Assembly: GCA_016795465.1 (NCBI GenBank)
Contig: JAEUHK010000051.1
Location: 124,001 to 188,000 of the forward strand
Direction of reading: 5' to 3'
DNA: 64,000 bases
From: Verrucomicrobiaceae bacterium
Lineage (GTDB): Bacteria > Verrucomicrobiota > Verrucomicrobiia > Verrucomicrobiales > Verrucomicrobiaceae
The notes beneath the pieces are model-generated. The model was not told the DNA's origin and did no database searches. It was given only the letters and a program-made list of their open reading frames with translations. Made by a program: the position numbers and the translations under genes. Below are positions 7,988 to 16,773 of this stretch, in pieces. Position 1 is the stretch's first letter. The number at the start of each line of letters is the position of its first letter.

Positions 7988-9877
7988 TCATGCCGCCGCG
8001 GTGGCTTCCTCGGTGCCAAACTGAAGGCTGTGAAGCCGCTGATACAGCGGCGAGGTGCGCAGGAGCTCCTCATTCGAGCCCACGGCCACGACACGACCGG
8101 CATCCATCACAATGATCTGATGCGCCGCAAGCACCGTGGACAGCCTGTGAGCGATGGCGATGACCGTTTTGCCTTCCGAAAGCGTGTGAATGGCATCCTG
8201 GATCACCTTCTCGCTCTCCGTGTCGAGGGCCGAGGTGGCCTCATCGAGCAGCAAAACCGGTGCATCATGCAAAATGGCCCGTGCGATGGACAGACGCTGT
8301 TTTTGACCACCGGAGAGGTTTCGCCCGCCTTCACCGGCGCTGGCGTCATAGCCTTCTTTGATCTGCATGATGAACTCATGCGCATGCGCCTTCTTCGCCG
8401 CGGCGATGATCTGCTCCTCGGTGGCATCGAGCCGGCCGTAGCGGATGTTTTCACGCAGGGTGTCGTGGAAGATGAAGGTGTCCTGGCTCACCAGGCCGAT
8501 GTTTTCACGCAGCGAGGCCTGGGTGATGGTCTTGATGTCCGTGCCATCAAGCGTGATCGAGCCGCTGTCCGGATCGTAAAAGCGCAGCATGAGATTGAAG
8601 AGCGTGCTCTTCCCTGCGGCACTGGGGCCCACGACGGCATAAAACTTGCCAGGCTCTAGATTGAGCGAGATGCCGCGAGCCGCTGGCGGCTCGACACGGG
8701 CTCCATGTGCATCGCGGTAGTGGAAGGTGACGTCGTTGAAGGCGATGGCCCCTTTCACACGGCCCAGCACACCAGCATTCGGGGCATCCTGGATGTCCGG
8801 CTGGCGATGAAGGATCTCAAACACCATGCCCGCGGCCACCGTGGTCTTTTGCAGGAAGAGCTGCACGCGGCTGAGCTCCTTCACCGGCGGATAGATCTGC
8901 GTCAGAGCCACCACGAGCAGGAAGAAATCTTCCGCCTCGATGCCCCGATGCCAGGCATAGACAAGGCCTCCGGCAATGGCGAGCGAGGCCACCGTCTCGA
9001 CGATGGGGCCGATGAGTTCCAGCGCCTTGGCCCACTTCACCATGTTCCGCGTCATGCTGAGGTTCGTGCGGTCAAACTTGCTCGTTTCATGCTCCTCACG
9101 GCAGTAGGCCTTCACGAGGCGGATGCCGGCAAAGGTCTCCTGCATGACCGACATGAGCGCACGCGAGTCATATTCTTCCTGCGCACCCACTTTGCGCACC
9201 CGCTTGCCAAGGCGCAGGATGGGCAACAAGCAGAGCGGGAAGACCACGAGGGACATCAGGGCAAAGAACCAGTCCTTCGCAAAGATCGGCACGAGGATGG
9301 CGATGATGGCCACGGGCCTCTGCGCGACGGTTTGCACGAGCAGCATGGCATTACGCTGCACCACGCTGGTCTGGCTGGTGACCGTCTGCATGAGCTCGCC
9401 GGTCTTGGCGGAGTTGAAGAAGCCCGGCGACTGCCGCATGACGCTGCGAAAGGCATCATTGCGGATCTCATAAACCACACGGCTGGTCACCCACGCCTGC
9501 ATGTAGCTGGAAAGGTAGCCAAGAAAGCCGCGAATGAAGATCAGCAGCGGGATGAAGGCACAGGCGATCATAACACCGGTGAATCCCACGGGGGTGTCAT
9601 CGGTCACACCGAGCATGCGTGCCACATTTACCTCGCCAATGATTGGAAGGTCCCGCGGCTCACCGAGCGTGGCAGTCTGCCCTTTCAACACGAGCGAAAA
9701 GATTAACTGGAAGCCGACGATCATCACACCATAAAACGCCCCGCTGAGCATGCCCAGGACCATGCTGCCAAAGAACCGCACCCGATGCGGGCGGACGTAC
9801 TTCCAAATGGCCAGCAGGGTTTGTCTGGCGATGGCAGTCGTGGTGGCCGTTGAGAGGGATGGCTTGGCTTTGGGCAT
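7988..9877 (-). CDS. MsbA-type ABC exporter (fused membrane and ATPase domains)
   Basis: 629 residues. Residues 1-360 form the six-helix exporter domain. The rest is the nucleotide-binding domain with Walker A GPSAAGKST, signature LSGGQKQRLSIARA, Walker B VLLLDEATSALD and the switch His in AHRLST. Half-size exporters with this architecture act as homodimers and flip lipid A-core, lipid-linked glycans or drugs. Its position at the edge of a glycan locus, next to a glycosyltransferase gene, makes lipid or glycan export the likeliest role. A loop of about 25 residues between the first two helices (QTATLGEPRDLPIIG) is longer than in E. coli MsbA. Confidence 0.9.
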   Translation of the reverse strand: MPKAKPSLSTATTTAIARQTLLAIWKYVRPHRVRFFGSMVLGMLSGAFYGVMIVGFQLIFSLVLKGQTATLGEPRDLPIIGEVNVARMLGVTDDTPVGFTGVMIACAFIPLLIFIRGFLGYLSSYMQAWVTSRVVYEIRNDAFRSVMRQSPGFFNSAKTGELMQTVTSQTSVVQRNAMLLVQTVAQRPVAIIAILVPIFAKDWFFALMSLVVFPLCLLPILRLGKRVRKVGAQEEYDSRALMSVMQETFAGIRLVKAYCREEHETSKFDRTNLSMTRNMVKWAKALELIGPIVETVASLAIAGGLVYAWHRGIEAEDFFLLVVALTQIYPPVKELSRVQLFLQKTTVAAGMVFEILHRQPDIQDAPNAGVLGRVKGAIAFNDVTFHYRDAHGARVEPPAARGISLNLEPGKFYAVVGPSAAGKSTLFNLMLRFYDPDSGSITLDGTDIKTITQASLRENIGLVSQDTFIFHDTLRENIRYGRLDATEEQIIAAAKKAHAHEFIMQIKEGYDASAGEGGRNLSGGQKQRLSIARAILHDAPVLLLDEATSALDTESEKVIQDAIHTLSEGKTVIAIAHRLSTVLAAHQIIVMDAGRVVAVGSNEELLRTSPLYQRLHSLQFGTEEATAAA

Positions 9878-9929
9878 GAAAATCGAGCCGCATTAACCGC
9901 CGCTAGACCTCCCGCACAACCGCGAAGTA

Positions 9930-11054
9930 TCAGCCCAGATGCTGGCGGTAGATGACCTCCAGCCGGTCGAGCATTTTCTCGAGGCTGTGCTCGGCGCGGA
10001 TCAGTTCTCGTCCCGCCGCGGTCATCGCCTGCGTCTTCTCACGCTGGTCCAAAGTGTCACGAATGGCATGAGCGAGGGCCGCGGCGTCCTTCGGTGGCAC
10101 GAGGCGGCCGGTGATGCCCTGTTTGATGATGTCCGGGATGCCGCCCACATCGCTCGCCACCACGGGCACGCCGGTGGCGAGGGCCTGAAGTCCACTTTGC
10201 GGCACCGCCTCATGAAACGACGGAATGGCGATGACATCGAGCGACCGCATGATCTCCGGCACATCCTCGCGATGCCCCAAAAGACTGAAAAGGTCCTTCA
10301 CGCCGAGTTCAGCGATCACCGCCTCGAGATGTGATCGCCACGGACCATCGCCCACGATGACACAATGCACACGGCGACCTTCATCACGCAGCAACCGCGC
10401 GGCCTCGGCGAGGATTTGAGTGCCTTTGGCATGCCGGATGACTGAAATCATGCCGATGAGCGGCGTGCCGGAGGGCAAAGGAGGCAGAGACAGCTCTGCG
10501 CGAGGACCTTCCGGCTGAAAACGGTCCAAATCGACACCCGTCGCCATCGTGGTGACCTCTTCGGGGCTCAATTCAAAGGTCTCGAGCAGTTTCTCAGTGA
10601 TCCGCTCGCTGGTGGTGATGACGTGATGCGTCCACTCTTTGTAAACGAGACGGCTGAGGGACTTGTTCGGGATCGGCACGTCAAAATGACGGCTGCGGAT
10701 CACCAGCGGCACACGGGCCATGCGCGAGGCCAGCGTCAGCATCCACCCGTCACGCGAGCTGTGCGTGTTCACGATCTGGATGCGCTGCCTGCGCAGCCAC
10801 GATGCCATGCGGACGACGTGCAGCGGGAGCAGCAGCCGCTGGTCAAAGCGCTGGGCCTTCACCGCGATGCCAGCCTGATGTGCCCGGTGGAACACACCGC
10901 TCTGCTCCGGTGCCACCAGCCACACGTCATGCCCTCTTCGGTGAAACCCCTGCAACTCCGCCAGGATACGATGCTCCTGACCGCCCCATCCGAACGATGC
11001 CTCGGAGTGGACGATCCTCCATGGGAGCCTCTTGGGCAGAGTCTGGCTGGTCAT
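9930..11054 (-). CDS. Glycosyltransferase family 4 (GT-B)
   Basis: 374 residues from ATG 11054; an in-frame GTG six bases earlier is less likely. The N-terminal half has the glycine-rich acceptor loop FGWGGQEHR. The C-terminal half has VGDGPWRSHLE and the E-x7-E region FHEAVPQSGLQALATG, the donor-sugar binding signature of retaining GT4 enzymes. It should transfer a sugar from a nucleotide donor to a growing lipid-linked glycan at the cytoplasmic face. It is transcribed towards the MsbA-like gene and is divergent from the UDP-sugar dehydrogenase operon. Sugar and acceptor are unknown. Confidence 0.88.
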   Translation of the reverse strand: MTSQTLPKRLPWRIVHSEASFGWGGQEHRILAELQGFHRRGHDVWLVAPEQSGVFHRAHQAGIAVKAQRFDQRLLLPLHVVRMASWLRRQRIQIVNTHSSRDGWMLTLASRMARVPLVIRSRHFDVPIPNKSLSRLVYKEWTHHVITTSERITEKLLETFELSPEEVTTMATGVDLDRFQPEGPRAELSLPPLPSGTPLIGMISVIRHAKGTQILAEAARLLRDEGRRVHCVIVGDGPWRSHLEAVIAELGVKDLFSLLGHREDVPEIMRSLDVIAIPSFHEAVPQSGLQALATGVPVVASDVGGIPDIIKQGITGRLVPPKDAAALAHAIRDTLDQREKTQAMTAAGRELIRAEHSLEKMLDRLEVIYRQHLG

Positions 11055-11102
11055 CAACACGTCTTTTCTTGCCGTGTAATAACCCCGAAATAAAGCCCGC
11101 GT

Positions 11103-11132
11103 TTGACAAAAACTTCTGGCATCGCCTAGCCC
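11103..11132 (+). promoter_or_regulatory. Possible promoter of the plus-strand glycan operon
   Basis: A perfect TTGACA (11103-11108) is followed after 18 bases by TAGCCC (11127-11132), 43 bases before the dehydrogenase start at 11176. The region is the only AT-richer patch between the two divergent glycan operons. Seen by eye; the -10 match is weak by E. coli standards but resembles TAGGCT/TAGCCT elements elsewhere here. Confidence 0.35.
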
Positions 11133-11175
11133 TTGCTTTCATATCCGGGCTTCAGCTCCGTCTCCCTCCTTTTCA

Positions 11176-12471
11176 ATGACCTCCTCGACCATCGGTATCA
11201 TCGGCCTCGGCTACGTGGGCCTGCCCCTCAGCCTCCAGTTCGCCCGCACCGGCAGCGTCGTGCTCGGTTTCGATATTGATTCGGAAAAGACGGACGCCCT
11301 GATGGAAGGCCGCAGCTACATCCTTCACATCCCCGCTGAAGCCGTGCGCGAGCAGCGTGACGCGGGTCGCTTTGCCGCCACAACCGATTTCTCCCGTGCC
11401 AGCGAATGCGAAGCCCTCATCATCTGCGTGCCCACCCCGCTCGCCCGCCACCGCGACCCGGACCTGACCTACGTTCTCAACACTGGCAAGGCCATCGCCC
11501 CGCACCTCCGCCCCGGCCAACTCGTCGTTTTGGAGTCCACCACCTACCCCGGCACCACCGATACGGAGCTGCGTGAGGTGCTCGAAGCCGGTTCCGGACT
11601 CAAAGCGGGCACCGATTTCCATCTGGCCTTCTCGCCCGAACGCGAGGACCCGGGCAATCCGCAGAGCGATGTAGCCCACATCCCGAAAATCGTCGGCGGC
11701 CTCACCCCGGAGTGCCAGCAGCATGCTCTCGCCGTCTATGGCCGTGCCATCAAGACCCTCGTCCCGGTGGAAAGCTGCCGCGTGGCCGAAGCGGTGAAGC
11801 TCACCGAGAACATCTTCCGCGCCGTGAACATCGCCATGGTGAATGAATTGAAGGTCGTCTATGCCGCGATGGGCATCGACATCTGGGATGTGATCGACGC
11901 GGCGAAAACGAAGCCCTTCGGCTTCATGCCCTTCTACCCTGGCCCCGGCCTCGGCGGGCATTGCATCCCGATTGATCCCTTCTACCTCACCTGGAAGGCT
12001 CGCGAATACGGCCAGGAGACGCGTTTCATCGAGCTGGCAGGCGAAGTGAACACCGCCATGCCCGCCTACGTGATTCAACGCTGCGGCGAGGCTTTGGCAG
12101 AAAGCCGCCAGACCATCCGCGGCAGCCGCATCCTCATGATCGGCATCGCTTACAAAGCGAACGTCGATGACGACCGCGAAAGCCCCGCCTATGTGCTGTG
12201 GGAGATGCTCGAGAAGCAAGGTGCGCAGGTCGAATACTTCGATCCGCATGTGCCGGTCATCCGTCCTTCCCGCGAGCATGCGCAGTTCGCCGGCCGCAAG
12301 AGTGTCGAGCTCACCGCGGAGACCGTTTCCAGCTTTGACCTCGTTCTTGTGGCCACGCATCACAAAGCCGTTGATTGGCCGCTCATCGCTCAAAACGCCC
12401 GCCTCGTCGTGGACAGCCGTAATGCGCTCAGCACGGCCATGAAGGGCAAACCGAACTACTTCAAAGCATAA
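11176..12471 (+). CDS. UDP-sugar 6-dehydrogenase (WbpA/UDP-HexNAc dehydrogenase-like)
   Basis: 431 residues. The Rossmann motif IGLGYVGLPLS opens the protein and the catalytic cysteine lies in GLGGHCIPIDPFYL (about residue 266). A C-terminal UDP-binding domain includes GIAYKANVDDDRESP. The family performs two-step NAD+-dependent oxidation of UDP-HexNAc or UDP-Glc to the uronic acid. The CIPIDP context and the 4-epimerase next door favour UDP-GlcNAc as substrate, as in WbpA of Pseudomonas O-antigen synthesis, but UDP-ManNAc or UDP-Glc cannot be excluded. First gene of a four-gene operon; the next gene starts 3 bases after its stop. Confidence 0.9.
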   Translation: MTSSTIGIIGLGYVGLPLSLQFARTGSVVLGFDIDSEKTDALMEGRSYILHIPAEAVREQRDAGRFAATTDFSRASECEALIICVPTPLARHRDPDLTYVLNTGKAIAPHLRPGQLVVLESTTYPGTTDTELREVLEAGSGLKAGTDFHLAFSPEREDPGNPQSDVAHIPKIVGGLTPECQQHALAVYGRAIKTLVPVESCRVAEAVKLTENIFRAVNIAMVNELKVVYAAMGIDIWDVIDAAKTKPFGFMPFYPGPGLGGHCIPIDPFYLTWKAREYGQETRFIELAGEVNTAMPAYVIQRCGEALAESRQTIRGSRILMIGIAYKANVDDDRESPAYVLWEMLEKQGAQVEYFDPHVPVIRPSREHAQFAGRKSVELTAETVSSFDLVLVATHHKAVDWPLIAQNARLVVDSRNALSTAMKGKPNYFKA

Positions 12472-12474
12472 GGC

Positions 12475-13425
12475 ATGAAAGCACTCGTCACCGGCGGAGC
12501 CGGATTCATTGGATCGCATATCACCGAGGCTCTTTGCCGCCGTGGAGCCTCCGTCATCGTGCTGGACAACCTCTCGCTCGGCGATCCCGCCAACCTCGCG
12601 TGGAAGCAGCCCGGCGATCAAATCGAGCTCGTCGAGGGTGACATCCGCGATCAGGCCTTGCTGGCGAAACTGATGCCCGGCGTAGACTGGGTTTTCCATC
12701 AAGGTGCCCTGCCCTCCGTGCCACGCTCCGTCTCCGCACCGCAGGAAAGCAATGATCACAACCTCCAAGGCACGCTGAATGTGCTGCTCGCCGCCCGCGA
12801 TGCCGGTGTGAAGCGCCTCATGTTTGCCTCGTCGTCCTCAATTTACGGCAACTCCGACGCTCCCGCGAAGCACGAAGGCCTGCCGCCGTCGCCGCTCTCG
12901 CCTTACGCCCTGCAAAAGTATGGCGGCGAACGCTATGCCCAGCTCTTTCACCAGCTCTACGGCTTCGAAACGGTCTCGCTGCGCTACTTCAACATCTTCG
13001 GTCCGCGTCAGGCCTTCAACTCGCCTTACTCGGGCGTGATCGCCAAATTCTGCACCGCCATGCTCGCCGGGCAGGCTCCGATGATTTTTGGTGATGGCAG
13101 CCAGGCTCGTGATTTCACCTTCGTGGCGAATGCCGTGAACGCGAACCTCCTCGCCGCTGAAGCACCCGCTGAAAAAGCCGCGGGCAAGGTCTTCAACGTG
13201 GCCTGTGGTGACTCGATCGACCTCATCCGCCTCGTGAAGGATCTCAACCAGCTCACCGGCCAGCAGCTTGAACCGCAATTCCAGCCCGCACGCGTCGGCG
13301 ATGTGCTCCACTCGCTCGCGGATATCCGCGCGGCAAAAGAAGGCCTCGGCTACGAGGTCGTCGTCAGTTGGGAGGAAGGCCTCGCCCGCACGCTCGACTT
13401 CTACCGCCAGGGTGCTGGCCAGTAA
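12475..13425 (+). CDS. UDP-HexNAc(A) 4-epimerase-like SDR (WbpP/Gne type)
   Basis: 316 residues, extended SDR family. NAD-binding TGGAGFIGSH is at residue 7, the catalytic Ser/Thr lies in FASSSSIYGN, and the YALQK motif carries the catalytic Tyr and Lys. The downstream FGDGSQARDFTFV substrate segment is typical of UDP-glucose/UDP-HexNAc 4-epimerases. With the dehydrogenase just upstream it would produce UDP-GalNAc(A)-type donors, as in the WbpA/WbpP pair; the exact substrate is inferred. It lies between the dehydrogenase and neuB with gaps of 3 and 9 bases, consistent with one transcript. Confidence 0.88.
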   Translation: MKALVTGGAGFIGSHITEALCRRGASVIVLDNLSLGDPANLAWKQPGDQIELVEGDIRDQALLAKLMPGVDWVFHQGALPSVPRSVSAPQESNDHNLQGTLNVLLAARDAGVKRLMFASSSSIYGNSDAPAKHEGLPPSPLSPYALQKYGGERYAQLFHQLYGFETVSLRYFNIFGPRQAFNSPYSGVIAKFCTAMLAGQAPMIFGDGSQARDFTFVANAVNANLLAAEAPAEKAAGKVFNVACGDSIDLIRLVKDLNQLTGQQLEPQFQPARVGDVLHSLADIRAAKEGLGYEVVVSWEEGLARTLDFYRQGAGQ

Positions 13426-13434
13426 TTTTCGATC

Positions 13435-14481
13435 ATGTCCGGCCCACGCGATATCACCGACCTCTGGCGCAGTCCTGCAGCGCCTTGTTTCATCATCGGC
13501 GAGATCGCGCAGGCGCACGATGGCAGCCTCGGCACCGCGCATGCCTACATCGACGCGGTCGCGGCCACCGGAGCGGATGCGGTGAAGTTTCAAACGCACA
13601 TCGCTTCCGAGGAAAGCTCCGCTTTGGACACTTGGCGGGTCAAATTCAGCCGACAGGATGCCACGCGTTACGACTACTGGAAGCGCATGGAGTTCACCGC
13701 CGAGCAATGGGCTGGTCTCAAGCAGCACGCCGAGGAAAAAGGCCTCGTCTTTCTCAGCTCGCCCTTCTCGCTCGCGGCCATCGATCTGCTCGAACGTCTC
13801 GGCATGACCGCGTGGAAGGTCGCCTCCGGTGAGGTGACGAACCGTTTGTTCCTCGATGCGATGATCGCCACGAAAAAGCCCGTGCTCGTCTCCAGCGGCA
13901 TGAGCTACCTCGCGGAGCTCGATGCCACCGTGGCGCATCTGAAGGCCGCTGGATCGCCCGTGGCGGTGTTTCAGTGCACCACCTCCTATCCCTGCCCGCC
14001 TGAGAAAACCGGCCTCAACCTCATCACCGACTACGCACGGCGCTACGAGTGCCCAGTCGGTCTGTCCGACCACTCCGGCACGCCCTATCCCTCGCTTGCC
14101 GCTGCCACGCTCGGCGCCAAGCTCATCGAGGTGCATGTGACCTTCAGCCGCGAGATGTTCGGCCCGGATGTCTCCGCCTCGCTCACCACCGATGAGCTCA
14201 AAAAGCTCGTCGAAGGCATCCGCTTCATCGAGACCTCGCTCGAGCATCCGATGGAAAAGGACAGCCTCGCCGGCCAGCTCGATCCGCTGCGCCGCATGTT
14301 TGGCCAGAGCCTCGTCGCCGTCACCGATCTGCCCGCGGGGACCATCATCAACCGCTCGCACCTCTCCTGCCGGAAGCCCTGCCATGGCATTTCCGCCTCC
14401 GATGTGGACTCGGTCATCGGCCGCAAGCTCAAGCACGCGGTGAAAGCGGTGCAGTTCCTCACCGCCGAAGACTTCGAGTGA
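13435..14481 (+). CDS. neuB: N-acetylneuraminate (sialic acid) synthase
   Basis: 348 residues, the usual NeuB length. The N-terminal TIM barrel shows GEIAQAHDGSL, DAVKFQTH, WKVASGE, QCTTSYPCPPE and VGLSDHSG, the signature of PEP-condensing sialic-acid synthases. The C-terminal 70 residues form the antifreeze-like SAF domain (AGTIINRSHLSCRKP). The reaction is ManNAc + PEP to N-acetylneuraminate. Relatives make legionaminic or pseudaminic acid (LegI/PseI). The NeuC and NeuA homologues encoded on the opposite strand, and the lack of LegB/LegC/PseB/PseC genes in the window, favour Neu5Ac. It is third in the operon; a transferase-like gene follows after 22 bases. Confidence 0.93.
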   Translation: MSGPRDITDLWRSPAAPCFIIGEIAQAHDGSLGTAHAYIDAVAATGADAVKFQTHIASEESSALDTWRVKFSRQDATRYDYWKRMEFTAEQWAGLKQHAEEKGLVFLSSPFSLAAIDLLERLGMTAWKVASGEVTNRLFLDAMIATKKPVLVSSGMSYLAELDATVAHLKAAGSPVAVFQCTTSYPCPPEKTGLNLITDYARRYECPVGLSDHSGTPYPSLAAATLGAKLIEVHVTFSREMFGPDVSASLTTDELKKLVEGIRFIETSLEHPMEKDSLAGQLDPLRRMFGQSLVAVTDLPAGTIINRSHLSCRKPCHGISASDVDSVIGRKLKHAVKAVQFLTAEDFE

Positions 14482-14503
14482 CCCCAACCAGCCCGCCCGC
14501 CTC

Positions 14504-15886
14504 ATGAAGCTGATCCTCGTGGTCGATACCGTGCAGTTTTACCGCGATGTCTTTCGCAGCCGTTTGCTCGAAGCACTGCTCGCCAATCCACAAAACAGCA
14601 TCGTGGTATGCTGCTCGTTCAATTTGGAGGCCACGACGCGTGAATTCCAGCATGAGCGACTGCGCATCGTGCCGCTCGTGCGCAAAAAGCCGGGCAAAAT
14701 CGCCTCGCTGATCTTCTCGCTCGCACGCGATGTCTGGACGGTCGAGCATCCAGACAGCAGCTTCACCCAAAAGCGGCTCATCGAGGCGCTCGGGAACAAA
14801 AATCGCAGCGTCGCCGTGCGGCTCAATATTGCCAGACTCGTGCGGAAGCTTGGCATCACCTCACAAGGTCTCATCCGCTGGATGGAACGATTCGGAACCG
14901 ACGAGGTCTTCGGACGCCTCATCGAGGAGGAAAAGCCGGACGCGGTCGTGTTTGCGAACATGATCCCCTCGGACCTCGAGTGCATCAAAGAAGCACGCAG
15001 GCGCCACATTCCCCTGATTCTCGCCGTCGCCAGTTGGGACAATCCGACCTCCAAAGGTCCGCTCACCGTCATTCCGGATTTCACACTCGTCTGGTCCACC
15101 GAGATGCGGCAGGAAATGGCCGAGTGCCATCAGGTGCCGGCAGATCGCATGGCAATCGTGGGCGTGATCTATTTTGAGAACTACTTCTCACCTGAGCGCC
15201 TTGAGACCCGCGAGGCATTCTGCGCACGGCTGGGCCTGCCGGTGGGAGCAAAGATCATCCAGTTCGCCACCGGAGACAGCGCCATCATCCGCTGCAACCA
15301 GCCTTTCCTTCGTCTGCTGCAAAAGATCATTGCCGAGCAACCCTTTGAGCATCCCTGCCACTTGCTGGTGCGTGTGAGCCCGAAAGACATTTTCGATCTC
15401 TACAAGGAGTTCGAAGGCCTGCCGCATACCACGATCCAGTATCCGCTCGGTGAAGGCTCCGCTTACGGCCGCCACACCTGGGTGCCGCTGGCCGAGGAGG
15501 ACTACGAACGTGCCTCCACGCTCAAGAACACCGATGTGCTGCTCACCAGCGGATCATCGATCATTCTCGATGCGGCCTGCTTTGACCTGCCTGTCGTGAA
15601 TCTCGCCTACGATTGCGGGCTCGACCTGCCGCCGTGGCTTTCGGTGAAGCGCTTCTTCCGCTATGTGCATGCGCAACCCGTGGAGCAGGAGAATGCCACA
15701 TGGATGGTTCACAATGATGACGAGCTTCGTGCGGCCCTGGCTGAATGCGTGAATCATCCTGAAATGCGCCGCGAGGAGCGCCGCAGTCTTCTCGTGCGTG
15801 CGGTCACGCACACCGATGGCAAGACCTGCGAACGTTGGGTGAATGCGGTGACGGATTATCTGGCCGCCGGAGCATCGCGACGTTAA
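14504..15886 (+). CDS. Putative GT-B glycosyltransferase, candidate sialyl/nonulosonate transferase
   Basis: 460 residues with no signal peptide. Two Rossmann-like halves can be inferred: an N-terminal half starting MKLILVVDT and a C-terminal half with the motif TSGSSIILDAACFDLPVVNL. The latter resembles the phosphate/nucleotide-binding end of CDP-glycerol glycerophosphotransferases and some sialyl/polysialyltransferases. I do not recognise a named family with certainty. Position directly behind neuB suggests it uses the CMP-activated nonulosonate, but that is guilt by association. Its TAA overlaps the stop of the convergent methyltransferase gene by 4 bases. Confidence 0.65.
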   Translation: MKLILVVDTVQFYRDVFRSRLLEALLANPQNSIVVCCSFNLEATTREFQHERLRIVPLVRKKPGKIASLIFSLARDVWTVEHPDSSFTQKRLIEALGNKNRSVAVRLNIARLVRKLGITSQGLIRWMERFGTDEVFGRLIEEEKPDAVVFANMIPSDLECIKEARRRHIPLILAVASWDNPTSKGPLTVIPDFTLVWSTEMRQEMAECHQVPADRMAIVGVIYFENYFSPERLETREAFCARLGLPVGAKIIQFATGDSAIIRCNQPFLRLLQKIIAEQPFEHPCHLLVRVSPKDIFDLYKEFEGLPHTTIQYPLGEGSAYGRHTWVPLAEEDYERASTLKNTDVLLTSGSSIILDAACFDLPVVNLAYDCGLDLPPWLSVKRFFRYVHAQPVEQENATWMVHNDDELRAALAECVNHPEMRREERRSLLVRAVTHTDGKTCERWVNAVTDYLAAGASRR

Positions 15887-16773
15887 GCCGCAACCTTCAG
15901 GATCGCGTAAAGATAGTCGCTGCGACCTTCGCGGATGAGGTGCTCGCGCCAGGCGGCATTCAAAGCGGCGTCGAAAGGCAGCTTGCCATTGCCGGTGGGT
16001 CGCTTGTCACGCATCCAGACCATCGCGTTCGAGAGATCAAAGCGATGATCAAAGGTCACTTCGCACGATTCGAAGCCCGCGAGCGTGGCGAGACGCTTCA
16101 ACGCCGCGGCGGTGAAATACCAAAGATGCACTTTGCGGTAAAAGAAGGCCGCGTAGTCCGCGGAGTTCGCCACCATCCAGTCATCCGCGTTTGGCGTGCT
16201 GAGGGCGAGCATGCCGCCGGGCTTCAAAAGACGGCGGATGTCCTGCAAAAAGCTCAGCGGATTCTCCACGTGCTCCAGCACGCTGTAGCTCACCGCGGCA
16301 TCGATTTGTCCCGCAAGGCTCGCCGGCACGTCCTGCGCCCAGGTATAGACCTGATGGCCGCGTTGACGCAGCGACTCGTGGTAGCACTGGTTTGGCTCCA
16401 CCGCGATGGTTTGGGACGCAAAGCCCTTCACGAGGTCCAAAAAGGGTCCTGCACCGCAGCCGATGTCTGCCACGGACTTGCCGCGAAGCTGGTGCATGCC
16501 GATCAAGTCGAGCTTGTGAGGCTGGTCGTTGTCCGTGAGGCGGAAGTATTCATCCACCGCATTGCCCTGGCTGAGGTCATCGCGGTATTCGCCGGACTTG
16601 TAGTAAGCCTCGATGTCCGCCATGACCGGCGGCAGGTATCGAGCACCGCAATCACCGCACTCCCACACATCGAGATCATCTGGCGATTTTTTGCCAAACG
16701 AGCCCATGCGGATCGAACCATGGTAGCAACTGCGCCAGTTCGTGGCGCCGCAGATGAGGCAGGGAGAGGTCAT
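15883..16773 (-). CDS. SAM-dependent methyltransferase with N-terminal zinc ribbon
   Basis: 296 residues. Two CxxC pairs (CLICGA at residue 5 and CGDCGA near 39) form a small zinc-ribbon-like domain. The class I fold follows, with SAM-binding VADIGCGAGPFLD and the post-motif SYSVLEHVENP, then KPGGMLALSTPN. This arrangement is typical of methyltransferases in polysaccharide loci that methylate sugars or lipid-linked intermediates. It is the last gene of the long minus-strand operon, overlapping neuC by 4 bases (ATGA). The acceptor is unknown. Confidence 0.85.
   Translation of the reverse strand: MTSPCLICGATNWRSCYHGSIRMGSFGKKSPDDLDVWECGDCGARYLPPVMADIEAYYKSGEYRDDLSQGNAVDEYFRLTDNDQPHKLDLIGMHQLRGKSVADIGCGAGPFLDLVKGFASQTIAVEPNQCYHESLRQRGHQVYTWAQDVPASLAGQIDAAVSYSVLEHVENPLSFLQDIRRLLKPGGMLALSTPNADDWMVANSADYAAFFYRKVHLWYFTAAALKRLATLAGFESCEVTFDHRFDLSNAMVWMRDKRPTGNGKLPFDAALNAAWREHLIREGRSDYLYAILKVAA

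Noticed and set aside
12838..14505. 555-codon antisense open frame opposite the epimerase and neuB genes
   Set aside because: It crosses two well-supported genes and has no family features.
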